21,550 nucleotides of DNA, taken from Treponema sp. Its GTDB lineage: Bacteria > Spirochaetota > Spirochaetia > Treponematales > Treponemataceae. The translations under genes were made by a program, and so were the position numbers. Numbering within the stretch: the stretch's first letter is position 1; each line of letters begins with the position of its first letter. Positions 7,154 to 17,200 of the stretch are shown in pieces. The stretch covers positions 1-21,550 of the forward strand of contig JAILNT010000117.1 in the NCBI GenBank assembly GCA_024691265.1, given 5' to 3'. The notes below the pieces were generated by a model, which was not told the DNA's origin, ran no database searches, and saw only the letters and a list, made by a program, of their open reading frames with translations.

Positions 7154-9103
7154 TTAATAGCGGTCATCACTAGTTTTCTTATACAAACCTGCATTAGAAT
7201 TACGTTCTGTAGGTGTATGAACATTGGCACGTGCATGATTTGAAGAATATGCAGCTCTAGAAGATTTTCCACCATGGCTTCTAGAACTATCTCTTCCACC
7301 ACGTCTTCCACCTGAAAAACGATTTGAACGTTCCCCGTTACTAAAACGTCCGCCTCTAAATCCACCACGGCGAGAAGAAGAATCCTTTGTATCAACATGC
7401 ATATGAGGCATAGAAGAATCCCTCTGAGCCATATCAAGAGCAAGACGAGCAGATGATGTAGGAAGACTTACAAGAGAGAAGCTATCAGAAACATCAATAC
7501 GGTCAACCTGGCGTCCTGGTATTTTCAAAAGTCCACTGAAATAATCTGCAATTTCACGAGGATTGAAGCCATCACGGCGACCAAGTTGTACATAAATACG
7601 CATCTGGTCAGAATTTGAAGAATAACGTTCTCCTCTATCTCTGTCATCACGGCGGCTTCTTACAGGATTGATAGAACCATAGCGGGATTTATCAAGTTCT
7701 TTTCCAAACATAATAGAAAGAACTGCTGCGAGGACTTTCTCAGAATCATTGTTTTCACAAAGATTTTCAGCCATTGCTTCAAACATAGAATCAACACTGA
7801 TAAGCTTGTCTTCGCTTTCAATATTATCTTCTGAAGCTGTCTCATCTGTTACAGTCTTTACTTTAAGACCTAAACGTTTCTTTATATCATCAAAGAGACG
7901 CTCTTTCTTTATCTTTATTACATCTTCTACAGCAGGAACAGCCTCTGCAACCATTTCTCCCTTACTTGCTCTACGGACGGCAGCACGAAGATATGCAAGA
8001 CGTCTACGCTGTTCTTCAGGGCGAACAAATGTTACTGCACAACCAGAAGAACCAGCTCGTCCAGTACGACCAATACGGTGTACATATGTAGCTCCATCAA
8101 AAGGAAGCTCATAGTTTACAACATGACTTAAACCTGAAATATCAATACCACGAGCTGCAACATCGGTTGCTACAAGAATACGAGTTTTCTTTGAACGGAA
8201 GCGAGCAAGAATCTTCTCTCTCTGATTCTGTGGAATATCTCCATGAAGGGCAGCAACCTGATAGCCATGCTCATCGAGCTGTCTTGAAACCATATCGGCT
8301 TCCATCTTTGTCTGTGTAAATACAAGACCAAAGAAATCAGGAGCCATATCAATAAGACGAATAAGGGCATTTACTTTATCACTTTCACGAACAACCCAAT
8401 ACTTCTGCTCAATAAGCAAAGGTTCTTCTGTAACACCTTCTTCTTCTACAATTTCATACTCACCCATGAATTTCTGGGCAATTTTCATAATTTCAGGAGG
8501 CATAGTAGCACTGAAAAGCAATATTCTTGATGCAGGATTTGCAGCTGCAAAGATATTTTCAATATCATCTACAAAGCCCATATCGAGCATTTCATCGCCT
8601 TCATCAAGAATGAAATAGTCTATCTTGTCAATTTTAAGAGAACCACGGTCAATATGGTCTTGAATACGACCAGGAGTACCTACAACGATATCAACACCAC
8701 GACGAAGGTCGCGGAGCTGTTCTCCCATTGAAGCACCACCGTATACTACACTTACTCTAGGATAACGGCCGCTTGTAAAAGACTGTAATTCCTTACAAGT
8801 CTGAATTGCAAGCTCTCTTGTAGGCTCAAGAACAACTGCTCTTACATGATCACTTTCTTCTCTAAGACGCTGTACTAAAGGCAAACCAAATGCGGCTGTC
8901 TTACCAGTACCAGTTCTTGCTCTTGCTATTACATTTGCATCACCATTAAGGAGACGAGGTATTGCTAATACTTGAATAGGTGAAGGAACTTCAAAGCCCT
9001 TCTTTGAAATTGCTGCTAAAGTTACGTCATCAAGACCCAAATCTGCAAATGAAATCTGTTCATCTGCTTTTTCTTCTGAATTTTCAGAAAGAATTTCTTC
9101 CAT
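7154..9103 (-). CDS. deaD: DEAD-box ATP-dependent RNA helicase with DbpA-like RNA-binding domain and RGG tail
   Basis: RNA-duplex-unwinding helicase of the DeaD/CsdA class, 649 residues; expected roles are ribosome assembly and mRNA turnover, often induced by cold. The Q motif lies around 37-44, Walker A ARTGTGKT (62-69), PTRELA (94-99), TPGR (143-146), motif II as DEGD (167-170) instead of DEAD, SAT (198-200), then the second RecA domain with ILVATDVAARGID and HRIGRTGRAG. A charged linker leads to an RRM-like DbpA domain (about 500-575, starting near MRIYVQLGRRDGFNP) and a Gly/Arg/Ser-rich tail (about 583-649) likely to bind RNA non-specifically. The start is supported by GAGGA 7 nt upstream. 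It is a single gene, convergent with the met cluster and divergent from carD. The exact paralogue name (deaD or csdA) is inferred from architecture. Confidence 0.93.
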   Translation of the reverse strand: MEEILSENSEEKADEQISFADLGLDDVTLAAISKKGFEVPSPIQVLAIPRLLNGDANVIARARTGTGKTAAFGLPLVQRLREESDHVRAVVLEPTRELAIQTCKELQSFTSGRYPRVSVVYGGASMGEQLRDLRRGVDIVVGTPGRIQDHIDRGSLKIDKIDYFILDEGDEMLDMGFVDDIENIFAAANPASRILLFSATMPPEIMKIAQKFMGEYEIVEEEGVTEEPLLIEQKYWVVRESDKVNALIRLIDMAPDFFGLVFTQTKMEADMVSRQLDEHGYQVAALHGDIPQNQREKILARFRSKKTRILVATDVAARGIDISGLSHVVNYELPFDGATYVHRIGRTGRAGSSGCAVTFVRPEEQRRRLAYLRAAVRRASKGEMVAEAVPAVEDVIKIKKERLFDDIKKRLGLKVKTVTDETASEDNIESEDKLISVDSMFEAMAENLCENNDSEKVLAAVLSIMFGKELDKSRYGSINPVRSRRDDRDRGERYSSNSDQMRIYVQLGRRDGFNPREIADYFSGLLKIPGRQVDRIDVSDSFSLVSLPTSSARLALDMAQRDSSMPHMHVDTKDSSSRRGGFRGGRFSNGERSNRFSGGRRGGRDSSRSHGGKSSRAAYSSNHARANVHTPTERNSNAGLYKKTSDDRY

Positions 9104-9250
9104 TAATAAGTCCTCGCTATGTGCATGAAGAGCCTTCCAAAGCGCTGTGAAAGAAAATCCCTAATATAAAACCATTGTTAGCTGAATATTACGCAGTAAG
9201 AGGCCATTGCATGCAAAATCAGCAGAAAATGAAAAGTCTGCTATTGAATG

Positions 9251-9286
9251 GAAACTCAATATAGAATATTTTCTAAATAAATGCAA
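9251..9286 (-). promoter_or_regulatory. Predicted helicase promoter with a long 5' leader
   Basis: On the minus strand TTGCAT (9286-9281) is followed by a 17-bp spacer and TATATT (9263-9258). Transcription from it would begin near 9251 and give a leader of about 148 nt before the helicase ATG. The leader contains an AGCAGA / TCTGCT hairpin (arms 9221-9226 and 9237-9242) and the 10-bp palindrome TTGCATGCAA (9207-9216). A second TATATT lies closer to the gene, but without a convincing -35. Apart from the carD promoter, nothing else is seen in the 9104-9344 gap. Confidence 0.4.
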
Positions 9287-9307
9287 GCTGCACAATTTGA
9301 TATTTAA

Positions 9308-9344
9308 TTGCTTTTTATGAATTTTTATGATAAAATAAATCGCT
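9308..9344 (+). promoter_or_regulatory. Predicted carD promoter, extended -10, leaderless
   Basis: The -35 TTGCTT (9308-9313), a 17-bp spacer and the -10 TAAAAT (9331-9336) are joined by an extended -10 TG at 9328-9329. Only 8 nt lie between the -10 box and the ATG at 9345, and they contain no Shine-Dalgarno, so the transcript should start at or next to the start codon. Confidence 0.6.
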
Positions 9345-10016
9345 ATGAGTGATAAAAACGAGACTTTTTCTGTTGGTCAGAAAGTTGTATACCCAAGTCA
9401 GGGTGTCGGTAAAGTCATTGAAATCTTTGATAAAGAATTCAAAGGAAAAATGACAAGTTATTACAAGATTTATCTTGATGTAACGGATATGAAGGTCATG
9501 ATTCCTGTTGAAAAAGCAAAAGACCTTGGTATTCGTCCTATTGTATCTGCAGAAGAGGCTCAGAAAGCAATTGATTTATTAGCACAGTCTTTCGAGCCAA
9601 TTACATCAGACTGGAAACTTAGATATCAGATGAATCTGGAATTGCTCAAAAAAGGCAGCATAACAGATATTGCAACTATAGTACGCTGTTTATATCATCG
9701 TTCAAAAGTAAAGGAACTCCCTATACTTGAACGTAAGCTTTATGACAACGCAAGAAAGCTTTTAGAAGATGAAATCAGCTACGCAATGGAAAAAGACCCA
9801 AAAGAAATCGAAGCTTTGCTACACGAAAAGCTCGAACCACTGGGAGCTGAAAAAACTATAAAAGCAGTCTCTGATGATGACTTTGGCGATGAAGATGAAG
9901 ACGAAGACGAATTTGGAGATGAAGAATACAACAATGTAAAAGATTCTGATGATGACGATGAAGATGAAAAAGATGACTCATCTGATTCAGACGATGACAT
10001 GGATGATGATGACTAA
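9345..10016 (+). CDS. carD: CarD/CdnL-family RNA polymerase-binding regulator with acidic tail
   Basis: CarD-family proteins bind the RNA polymerase beta subunit through a Tudor-like N-terminal domain and stabilise open promoter complexes. That domain is visible at about residues 7-65 (FSVGQKVVYPSQGVGKV, KIYLDVTDMKVMIPV), followed by a helical C-terminal region (about 68-170) with the typical WKLRYQMNLELLKKG and an RK-rich helix. The total of 223 residues is longer than the usual roughly 160 because of a tail at 177-223 in which 32 of 47 residues are Asp or Glu, coded by GAT/GAA-rich low-complexity DNA. The ATG at 9345 fits the domain start and has a promoter immediately upstream but no ribosome-binding site. 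ispDF follows after 27 nt on the same strand; readthrough is likely since no terminator is seen. Confidence 0.92.
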   Translation: MSDKNETFSVGQKVVYPSQGVGKVIEIFDKEFKGKMTSYYKIYLDVTDMKVMIPVEKAKDLGIRPIVSAEEAQKAIDLLAQSFEPITSDWKLRYQMNLELLKKGSITDIATIVRCLYHRSKVKELPILERKLYDNARKLLEDEISYAMEKDPKEIEALLHEKLEPLGAEKTIKAVSDDDFGDEDEDEDEFGDEEYNNVKDSDDDDEDEKDDSSDSDDDMDDDD

Positions 10017-10043
10017 TTAATCATTTCATCTTATAATTATTGC
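10009..10043 (+). promoter_or_regulatory. Predicted ispDF promoter, leaderless
   Basis: A perfect -10 TATAAT (10032-10037) follows ATGACT (10009-10014, 4 of 6 to the -35 consensus) with a 17-bp spacer. The -35 lies in the last codons of carD. Six nt (TATTGC) separate the -10 box from the ATG at 10044, and no Shine-Dalgarno is present. The start codon lies inside a TTGCATGCAA palindrome (10040-10049) that also occurs at 9207-9216. Confidence 0.6.
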
Positions 10044-11249
10044 ATGCAAATTGCGATAATACTTACAGCGGCAGGCTCATCAACAAGAATGGGCACTAAA
10101 TGCAAAAAAGAATATCTTCCACTCTTGGACGGAACAGTTCTTTCCACAGGTGCGAAGATATTTTTTTCTTTACCGAACTTTTCTAAATACATTTCTTTCT
10201 TTATTGTTACACACCCTGTTAATGGAAAAGCTGAAGCAGAAAAAGCTTTATTCACAGACGAAAGTTTAAAATCAATAATAGAAAAAAACAACACAAGACT
10301 TCTATTTACAGAAGGCGGAAAAGACAGGGAAGAATCTGTTAGAAATGCTCTTTTATTACTAGAAAAAGAACAATTTGAAAAAAACGGACTTGTTCTTATA
10401 CATGACGGAGCCCGCCCTTATGTTACAAAAAAAATCATAGAAGATGTAATCACAACAACAGTTGAAAAAGGCTCTGCGGTTCCTGCTTTGCAGCCTACAG
10501 ACACACAAAAAGAAATAGACTCGGCAGGCAGAATTATAAGACATTTAAAAAGAAGTTCTCTTGCGGCAGTTCAAACTCCCCAGGGCTTCATATTTGCACC
10601 ACTACTTTCAGCACATAAGAAAGCAGCAGCTGATAAAAACAGCTATACAGATGATACAGAAATATGGGATAAATATTCAGGGCAAGCTACAGTCCAGACT
10701 GTACAAGGAGATTCTTGTAACAAAAAAATCACATGGCCAGAGGACATACCGATGAACAATAATAATGCAATATGCATACACACAGGCTTAGGATACGATT
10801 TACACCCGCTTGTAGAAGGTAGAAAACTTTTACTTGGAGGAATAGTTATTCCATATGAAAAGGGTGAAGCAGGTCATTCTGATGGTGATGTATTGTTGCA
10901 TGCAATAACAGATGCCTTATTGGGAGCTAGCGGACTTGGAGACATAGGAAGCTATTTTCCTCCTACAGATGCAAAATGGAAAGACGCAGATTCAAAAGAA
11001 TTACTAAAAAAAGTATGGTTTGACATAAAAAAAGCCGGCTGGAATTTAGTAAATCTAGATGCTGTAATTGCACTTGAAAAACCAAAATTTCTTCCTTACA
11101 GAAACGAAGTTATAAAATCTATAGCAGATATCTTAGAAGTAAAAGAAAATCAGGTCTTTGTAAAAGCAAAAACAGGCGAAAAGATGGGGAAAATAGGCAG
11201 AGGCGAAGCTATAGAAGTTTACGCCAGCTGCCTACTCCAAAAAGTTTAG
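10044..11249 (+). CDS. ispDF: Bifunctional IspD-IspF enzyme of the MEP isoprenoid pathway
   Basis: One 401-residue chain carries two enzymes. IspD (about 1-235) transfers CMP to 2-C-methyl-D-erythritol 4-phosphate: seen are the nucleotide-binding LTAAGSSTRMG with Lys21/22, IHDGARPYV (119-127) and AVQTPQGFIF. IspF (about 244-401) cyclises the phosphorylated CDP-ME to the cyclodiphosphate: seen are GLGYDLH with metal ligands Asp252 and His254, GHSDGDVLLH with His286 (the same 32-residue spacing as in E. coli IspF), and the C-terminal KAKTGEKMGKIGRGEAIEVYA. IspE, which acts between the two, is not in the window. The start is set by the -10 box 6 nt upstream. The gene is convergent with the giant coiled-coil gene and their stop codons overlap, with no terminator between them. 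Confidence 0.96.
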   Translation: MQIAIILTAAGSSTRMGTKCKKEYLPLLDGTVLSTGAKIFFSLPNFSKYISFFIVTHPVNGKAEAEKALFTDESLKSIIEKNNTRLLFTEGGKDREESVRNALLLLEKEQFEKNGLVLIHDGARPYVTKKIIEDVITTTVEKGSAVPALQPTDTQKEIDSAGRIIRHLKRSSLAAVQTPQGFIFAPLLSAHKKAAADKNSYTDDTEIWDKYSGQATVQTVQGDSCNKKITWPEDIPMNNNNAICIHTGLGYDLHPLVEGRKLLLGGIVIPYEKGEAGHSDGDVLLHAITDALLGASGLGDIGSYFPPTDAKWKDADSKELLKKVWFDIKKAGWNLVNLDAVIALEKPKFLPYRNEVIKSIADILEVKENQVFVKAKTGEKMGKIGRGEAIEVYASCLLQKV

Positions 11250-14200
11250 AAATCTGCAATATCAAGAATAAGGGCGATTTCTCCTTCAGAACGCTTTAAT
11301 CTGCGGGCAATTTCGTCATTACTCCAACCTTGCTTATTAAGTTGTCTTACCCTTGCCTTTAATTGAGGAGTGATTCCCTCTTGTTTAGGCATAGGGTCTT
11401 TATCGATATCTGCTCGAGTCAAAGTTTCAAGAAGTTTAAATTGATTATTAATTTCGTCCATTAAACTATGAAGTCTTTCTTCTGCATTTACAATATTTTC
11501 CCTTCCAGAATTAACAGACGCAATTCTCTTATCAGTTTCATCAAGAATCTTCTGTAAAGATGAAAGCTTTTCAACAGCTGTATTTATCTTTACATCACTA
11601 GCATTAATGCTGTCAATCTGAGTCTGAATATTCTCTAACGACTCAGGGAAACTCTCAGACTCTTTTATACACCTATCAAGCTTAGATTCTATTTCATTAA
11701 CCTTGCTAAATGAAGAATCAATATCTTTTAATACCCTATCTAAAACAGGCTCTTTCTTACCAAGTCTTTCAAATTGAGCAGAAACATTATCCAAAGCATC
11801 TTGGAAATCCCTGACTTTTACTTGAAGATTCTGTAAGTCATCATTTGTATTCTTTAATTCAAGGATTTTTTTATCCATAGAAGATGATAACTCTAGAAGC
11901 TCATTAAAGTCTTTACTCATAGAATCAATCTTGCTCTTTTCAGCAGCAAATGCATTCAATTTTTGCTGCGAATCATCATTCATTTTTTGCAAGCTGCTAA
12001 ACTGATTATGAAGAGTATCTATTAAATCTTTATAAGAAATAACCTTATCAATCTGAACCTGCAATTCAGATATTTGTCCATCAAGCTGCGTTTTCAACTG
12101 GTCAGCCTTCTCGAATACCTGAGTCTGATTTTCAAAATCTTTTAGTGCATGACTTATATCCTGCATTCTAAGTTGCAAAGCATTGGCTTCATCATGCATC
12201 TTCTGAACAAGATTATTCTGAATATTTTCATTAGAACTTGCCGCATCATTAATTTGAGAAAGTACATCTTTCATTTTTGAATCAAGCAAAGAGTTCTGAG
12301 AAGAAACATCGGCTTCAGTTTGATTTCGCATATTCTGATACATCTTATCCATCTCGTCCATAATAGAAGAAGCTTTCTCTTCATAGTCCGAAACAGAATT
12401 AGCTACTTTATTTTCAAGACTATTTAACTTACCTGTCAATTCAGTCTGTTTAGAAGAAGTAGAATCTATATACGCATCAAAGTTTTTACCAAGCAAAGAA
12501 ATCTTAGAATCAAGTTCTTCTCCAATATCCTTTATCTGTTCATTAGCTTCCTGCCTGAACTTTTCGGTTTCATTACGTAATCTTTTTTCAGCCTCATCGG
12601 TAGTTGATTCCAACTGACCATTGTATTGCTCCATGAAATTATTCATATTCTGCTGCAAAAGTTCAACTTGTTCCTGTATTTCCCCTCTAAGAGTTTCAAT
12701 TTCAGTTTTCTGACTTTTTAAACTCTCATCAGTTATATCAGACAAAGAAGATATCCGTTCTTTAAGACTATTCATATATTTTTCTTCGAGGTCTGTACGG
12801 CTACTTTCATAATCTGATGTAAAATTATTTAACTTCTTTTCAAAATCATCTTTCCAAGAAGAAAGAGCATTGTCCATATCAAGCTTTTTCTGGTTAAGTC
12901 CATCAACAAAAGAGTTTTCAATAGTCTTTAATTGACCACTAACATTTTCTAAAGCCTGTCTCTTAAGCTCATTTAGACTTTCTTCAATTTCAGACATTCT
13001 GGCACTAGCATCATCAACATGCTTATTCATTTCCTGCTGGAAATCACGCTGCTGTTCCTGCTGTTTTTCAGCAAAAACAGAAAAATCTGTTACAACCCCA
13101 GATTTAGCATCTTCAATAGCCTTATGCAAGGTATCATTCAATTCATCAACATCATTCTGAACACTATCAAGACTATTGATACGATACATTAAATCCTGCT
13201 TGTATTTTTCAAGCTGAGAATCAATGCCTTCAAGGAATTTACTCTGCTTTTCTTCATAAGCTGTAGCAATAGTTTTCATTGATTTATCAAGTGATTCATC
13301 AAATTCCCTGATTTTTTCATCAAGAACAGAGCCATATGATTCAAGACGGGCTTTTGCATCTTCAGTTTCTTTTGCAACCTTACTATAAGTTTCATCAGAA
13401 ATAAAGCGTGCATTTTTCGTTTCTTCAGTCATACGGTCAACCGCATCTCTTGCTGCTGCTGTTGCTTCATCAGTCTTACTCTGTAACTCATCAACAAGAC
13501 CACTTACAGATGACTGCATAGTATTAACCTTCTCTTCTATTTCGAGCCGGAATTTCTCAATATTATCCATAGAAAGTTCATGATACTGTTTTATAGCAGC
13601 ACTTTCTTTCTCATCTGCATTTGCTACAGCATCATCAAATAAAGCATCGTATCTTTCTTTTAGAGATGCTGCCTGGTTTTGAATCATAGCATCAAGCTGA
13701 GCAAGTTCTTCTGTATTATCAGTAGACTGTTCAGAAAGAAGCTTTGCAGTCTGACGAACTTCATCAAGAGAAGAATCTAACTGCTTCTTTAATTCCTCAA
13801 ACTGATTCATTGCAGCATCTGCCATCTCAGCATTCTTTCTTGTAACTTCGTCTATAGTACGCTGATTGTCTGCATCAGCGGCTAAAATAGTATCCCTGAT
13901 TTTCTGGTCTGTTTCTTCATTAAGCTTTTGAAGTTCTATATTAAGCTTATCTTCCAAAGCCTGAGTACGTTCTTCAAGCTCTCTTTCAAGACCTTCAATC
14001 CTAGATTTAGCTTCTGTTGTAAGAGCTGCAGTCTTTGCATCAGTTTCTTCAAGACGCTTTTCATTACGTGCTGCAGCATCTGCGGCAGCTTCTTCAACTC
14101 TTTTTACAGTATCACTTACAAGTGTACCTGTTTGTTCATTAAGCTGGGCATGAAGCTCATCTGTTTTAGTTGTTAAATCCGAAGTCAAATTTTCAAGTTT

Positions 14201-17200
14201 TTCAGAAAATTCTTTTTCAATGCTGTCTGTTGTTAATTCAAGATTATCCTTCAAAGAAGCAGTTTTATTATCAAGCTCTTCTTTCAATGCAGAAGTTTTA
14301 TTATCTAATTCAGCTTGCAAAGAGCTAGTCTTATTGTCTAGTTCTTCTTTCAGGCCAGCAGTTCTTTCATCGAGGTTCTGCAAAGAAGAAGAAAGGCGAT
14401 TAGACAAATCGTCAGTCTTGCTTTCAAGGGCATACTGCAAAGTAGAAGTTCTATTATCCAAATCTTCTTTTATAGCTCCAGTTTTCTCATCAAGACTTGA
14501 TTGCAATGAAGAAGTTTTATCATTCAAATCTTGTTGTATAGAAGAAGTTATACTATCAAGTTGATTTTTCAAATTAGAAGTCTTATCACTTACATCTTTC
14601 TCAATAGCATCTATTCTTTCAAGAGAAGTATTTTCAATGCCTGTTGTAATACTTTCAACTTCATCTCTTAATGCACCTACCCTTTCATCAAGAGATTCAT
14701 TCAAAGCCTTTACTTTATCTTCAAGTTTACCTGTAAATGATGAAGTTGAATCATCAAATATAGAAGTCATATCTTCTATTTTCTTATTGAGAACATCTTC
14801 AAAAGAAAGTGATTTACTATTAAGTTCTTCCTGTAAAGCAGCAATCTTAGCATCAATATCAGCATCAAAACCATCTGTAGTTTCTGTAAGATTTTGCTTT
14901 AAGCTATTAACACTATCAGAAATATTCTGGAATAAAGCAGCAGTTTGACTATTAAGAGAATCTTTCAATTCATTGATTTTTGCATTTATATCGCCTGCAA
15001 TACCACCTGTCTGACCAGAAAGCAAATTCTGAAGTTCTTCAATTCTACCTGTAACAGATTCATTAATATTTGCAGCTTTTTCTTCAAGTGCTGTAGATAA
15101 ATCATTTATTGTGTTACGAGCTCTTTCTGCAATATCTGCTGTTTGAGAATCAAGAGAAGTTTGAAGAGAAGAAATCTTATCATTAAGTTTTTCTTCAAAA
15201 CCAGACATTCTATTATCAATCTCATTATCAACACCAGCAGTTTTATTAACAAGATTATCTAATAAAGCTCCCACTTTTTCGTCAATAGAACTATCAATGC
15301 CTGAAGTTCTTTCTTCCAAAGTTTTTTTCAAAGAAGAAATATTTCCTTCAATATCACCAGCCATCTGTAAAGTCTGTTCTTCAAGAGCTTTCTTCAAAGC
15401 TGCAAGCTTAGCTATAGTACTATCAGAAATATCTGAAGTTTCTTCGTCTAGCTTATTCTGTAAAGCAGAAAGTTTTGTATCGATTTCATCAGAGAAACCT
15501 GAAGACTGGTCATCTAAAGCTTTCTTTATTGCAGAAACTTTAGCTATTGTAGATTCTGATATACCGGAAGTCTGACTTTCAACAGACTGCTGGAAAGAAT
15601 TAATTTTTCCAGTTAAATCATCAACTATAGTATCTGCTTGGTTTTCAAAACGTCCACGTATATCACCAACTTTCTCATCGATATCATTTTTAAGTTGAGC
15701 CACTTTTTCATCAATAGAAAGAGCTACTGCTTCTGTCTGAGAATTAAGGGCATTTTCCAACTCTGATATTTTCTGAGAAAGAGCCTGAGGGAAACCTGTA
15801 GTTTCTTCTGAAAGAGCTTTCTGAAGTTCATCAAGCTTAGAAGTAACAGAATTAGAAATATCTGCTGTCTGTTCTTCAAGCTCATTTTTCAATGCTCCAA
15901 CCTTTGTATCAATATCATTTGCTAAAGTTGAAGTCTGTTCATTAAGAGATTGATTTAATACTCCAATCTTTACAGTCAAATCAGCAGAAATACCGTTAGT
16001 AGAATCTTCAAGAGCCTTATTCAATGAATCTATAGTAGAATAAGTCTTTTCTGATATTTCTTTTGTAGCACTTTCAAGCTGATTCTTCAAAGAAGAAATC
16101 TGTGTTTGAACCTTTACATCTATATTTGCAGTTTTTTCATCGAGAGCTGACTGCAACTCATTTGTCTTATTTTCAACGTTACTTGAAAGAATATCAGTTT
16201 TATCTGTTAAATCTTTATTAACATTAAAAATTCTTTTTTCCAGCTCTTTTTTCAGACTTTCTGTATCACCAGAAATCCTATTAGTTATATTTTCAAGCTG
16301 TTCTGAAAGTTGTGCATCTAATTCATTCTTTGATTCTGCTATTTGAGAACTAAGATTATTTTTTGTTGCTTCAAATTCTGCATGTAATTTTTCAACTGTA
16401 GTTTGCAAAACAGAAGACATTGAACCTGTTTGTCCATCAAGAGATTGCTTCAGTTCATCAGTTTTTCTTGTAAGCTCCTCATTCATGGCATCTGTTTTAC
16501 CATAAACATCATTTGCAAGAGCCTCAAGTTTTCCAGCAAGAATTCCATTCATATCATCTGATTGAGATGAAAGAATATTCTCAAGTGCTGAAGTTTTAGC
16601 TGTAAGTTCTTCTGTTAATTTATCCAAGTCATCTTTTACAGAAGCGGTTTTATCATTTACAGTATCTTGTAAATTCTTTATACAGTCATCTGCATTCTTA
16701 AATACGACCTCAGACTTATCTTTTATATCATTTTCAAGATTTGAAAGGCGTTCATTAAGAATATCATCTACAGTAGCAGTACGTTTTTCTATAGAATTCT
16801 CAATCTTATCAAGTCTTGAACCGAATGTATTTTCTATATTGCCAGTTCTGTCATCAAGTTCTGCCTGTAATTTTCCAGACACTTCATTGATATTATTGCC
16901 CAGAATATTAAATCGTGATTCAGAATCATTAGAAAGAGCTTCGATTTTTGCATTTAAATCATTGCCAAAATCTTCTACCTTTTGTTTTACTTCTGCACTA
17001 ATATTATCAAGTTTTGAACTTGCTCCAGAATCAATATCTTTAATTCTAGAAACTGCATTCATGCTAATCTCGTTAATCTTTCCGTTTAATGCAGCATCAA
17101 GAGCATTTACCCTGTTAGTAACTTCATCATTAATTTCTTTAAGCTGAACATCAAGTCCTGAAGTTATATCTGAAAGTTTTTGCTCTTTATCAACAGAAAT

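Noticed and set aside
10359..10544. Minus-strand frame opposite ispDF
   Set aside because: Shadow of the strongly supported IspD coding sequence.
14228..14400. CRISPR-like periodic repeats
   Set aside because: The 33-nt period is in frame, the units abut without unique spacers and they encode hendecad coiled coil.
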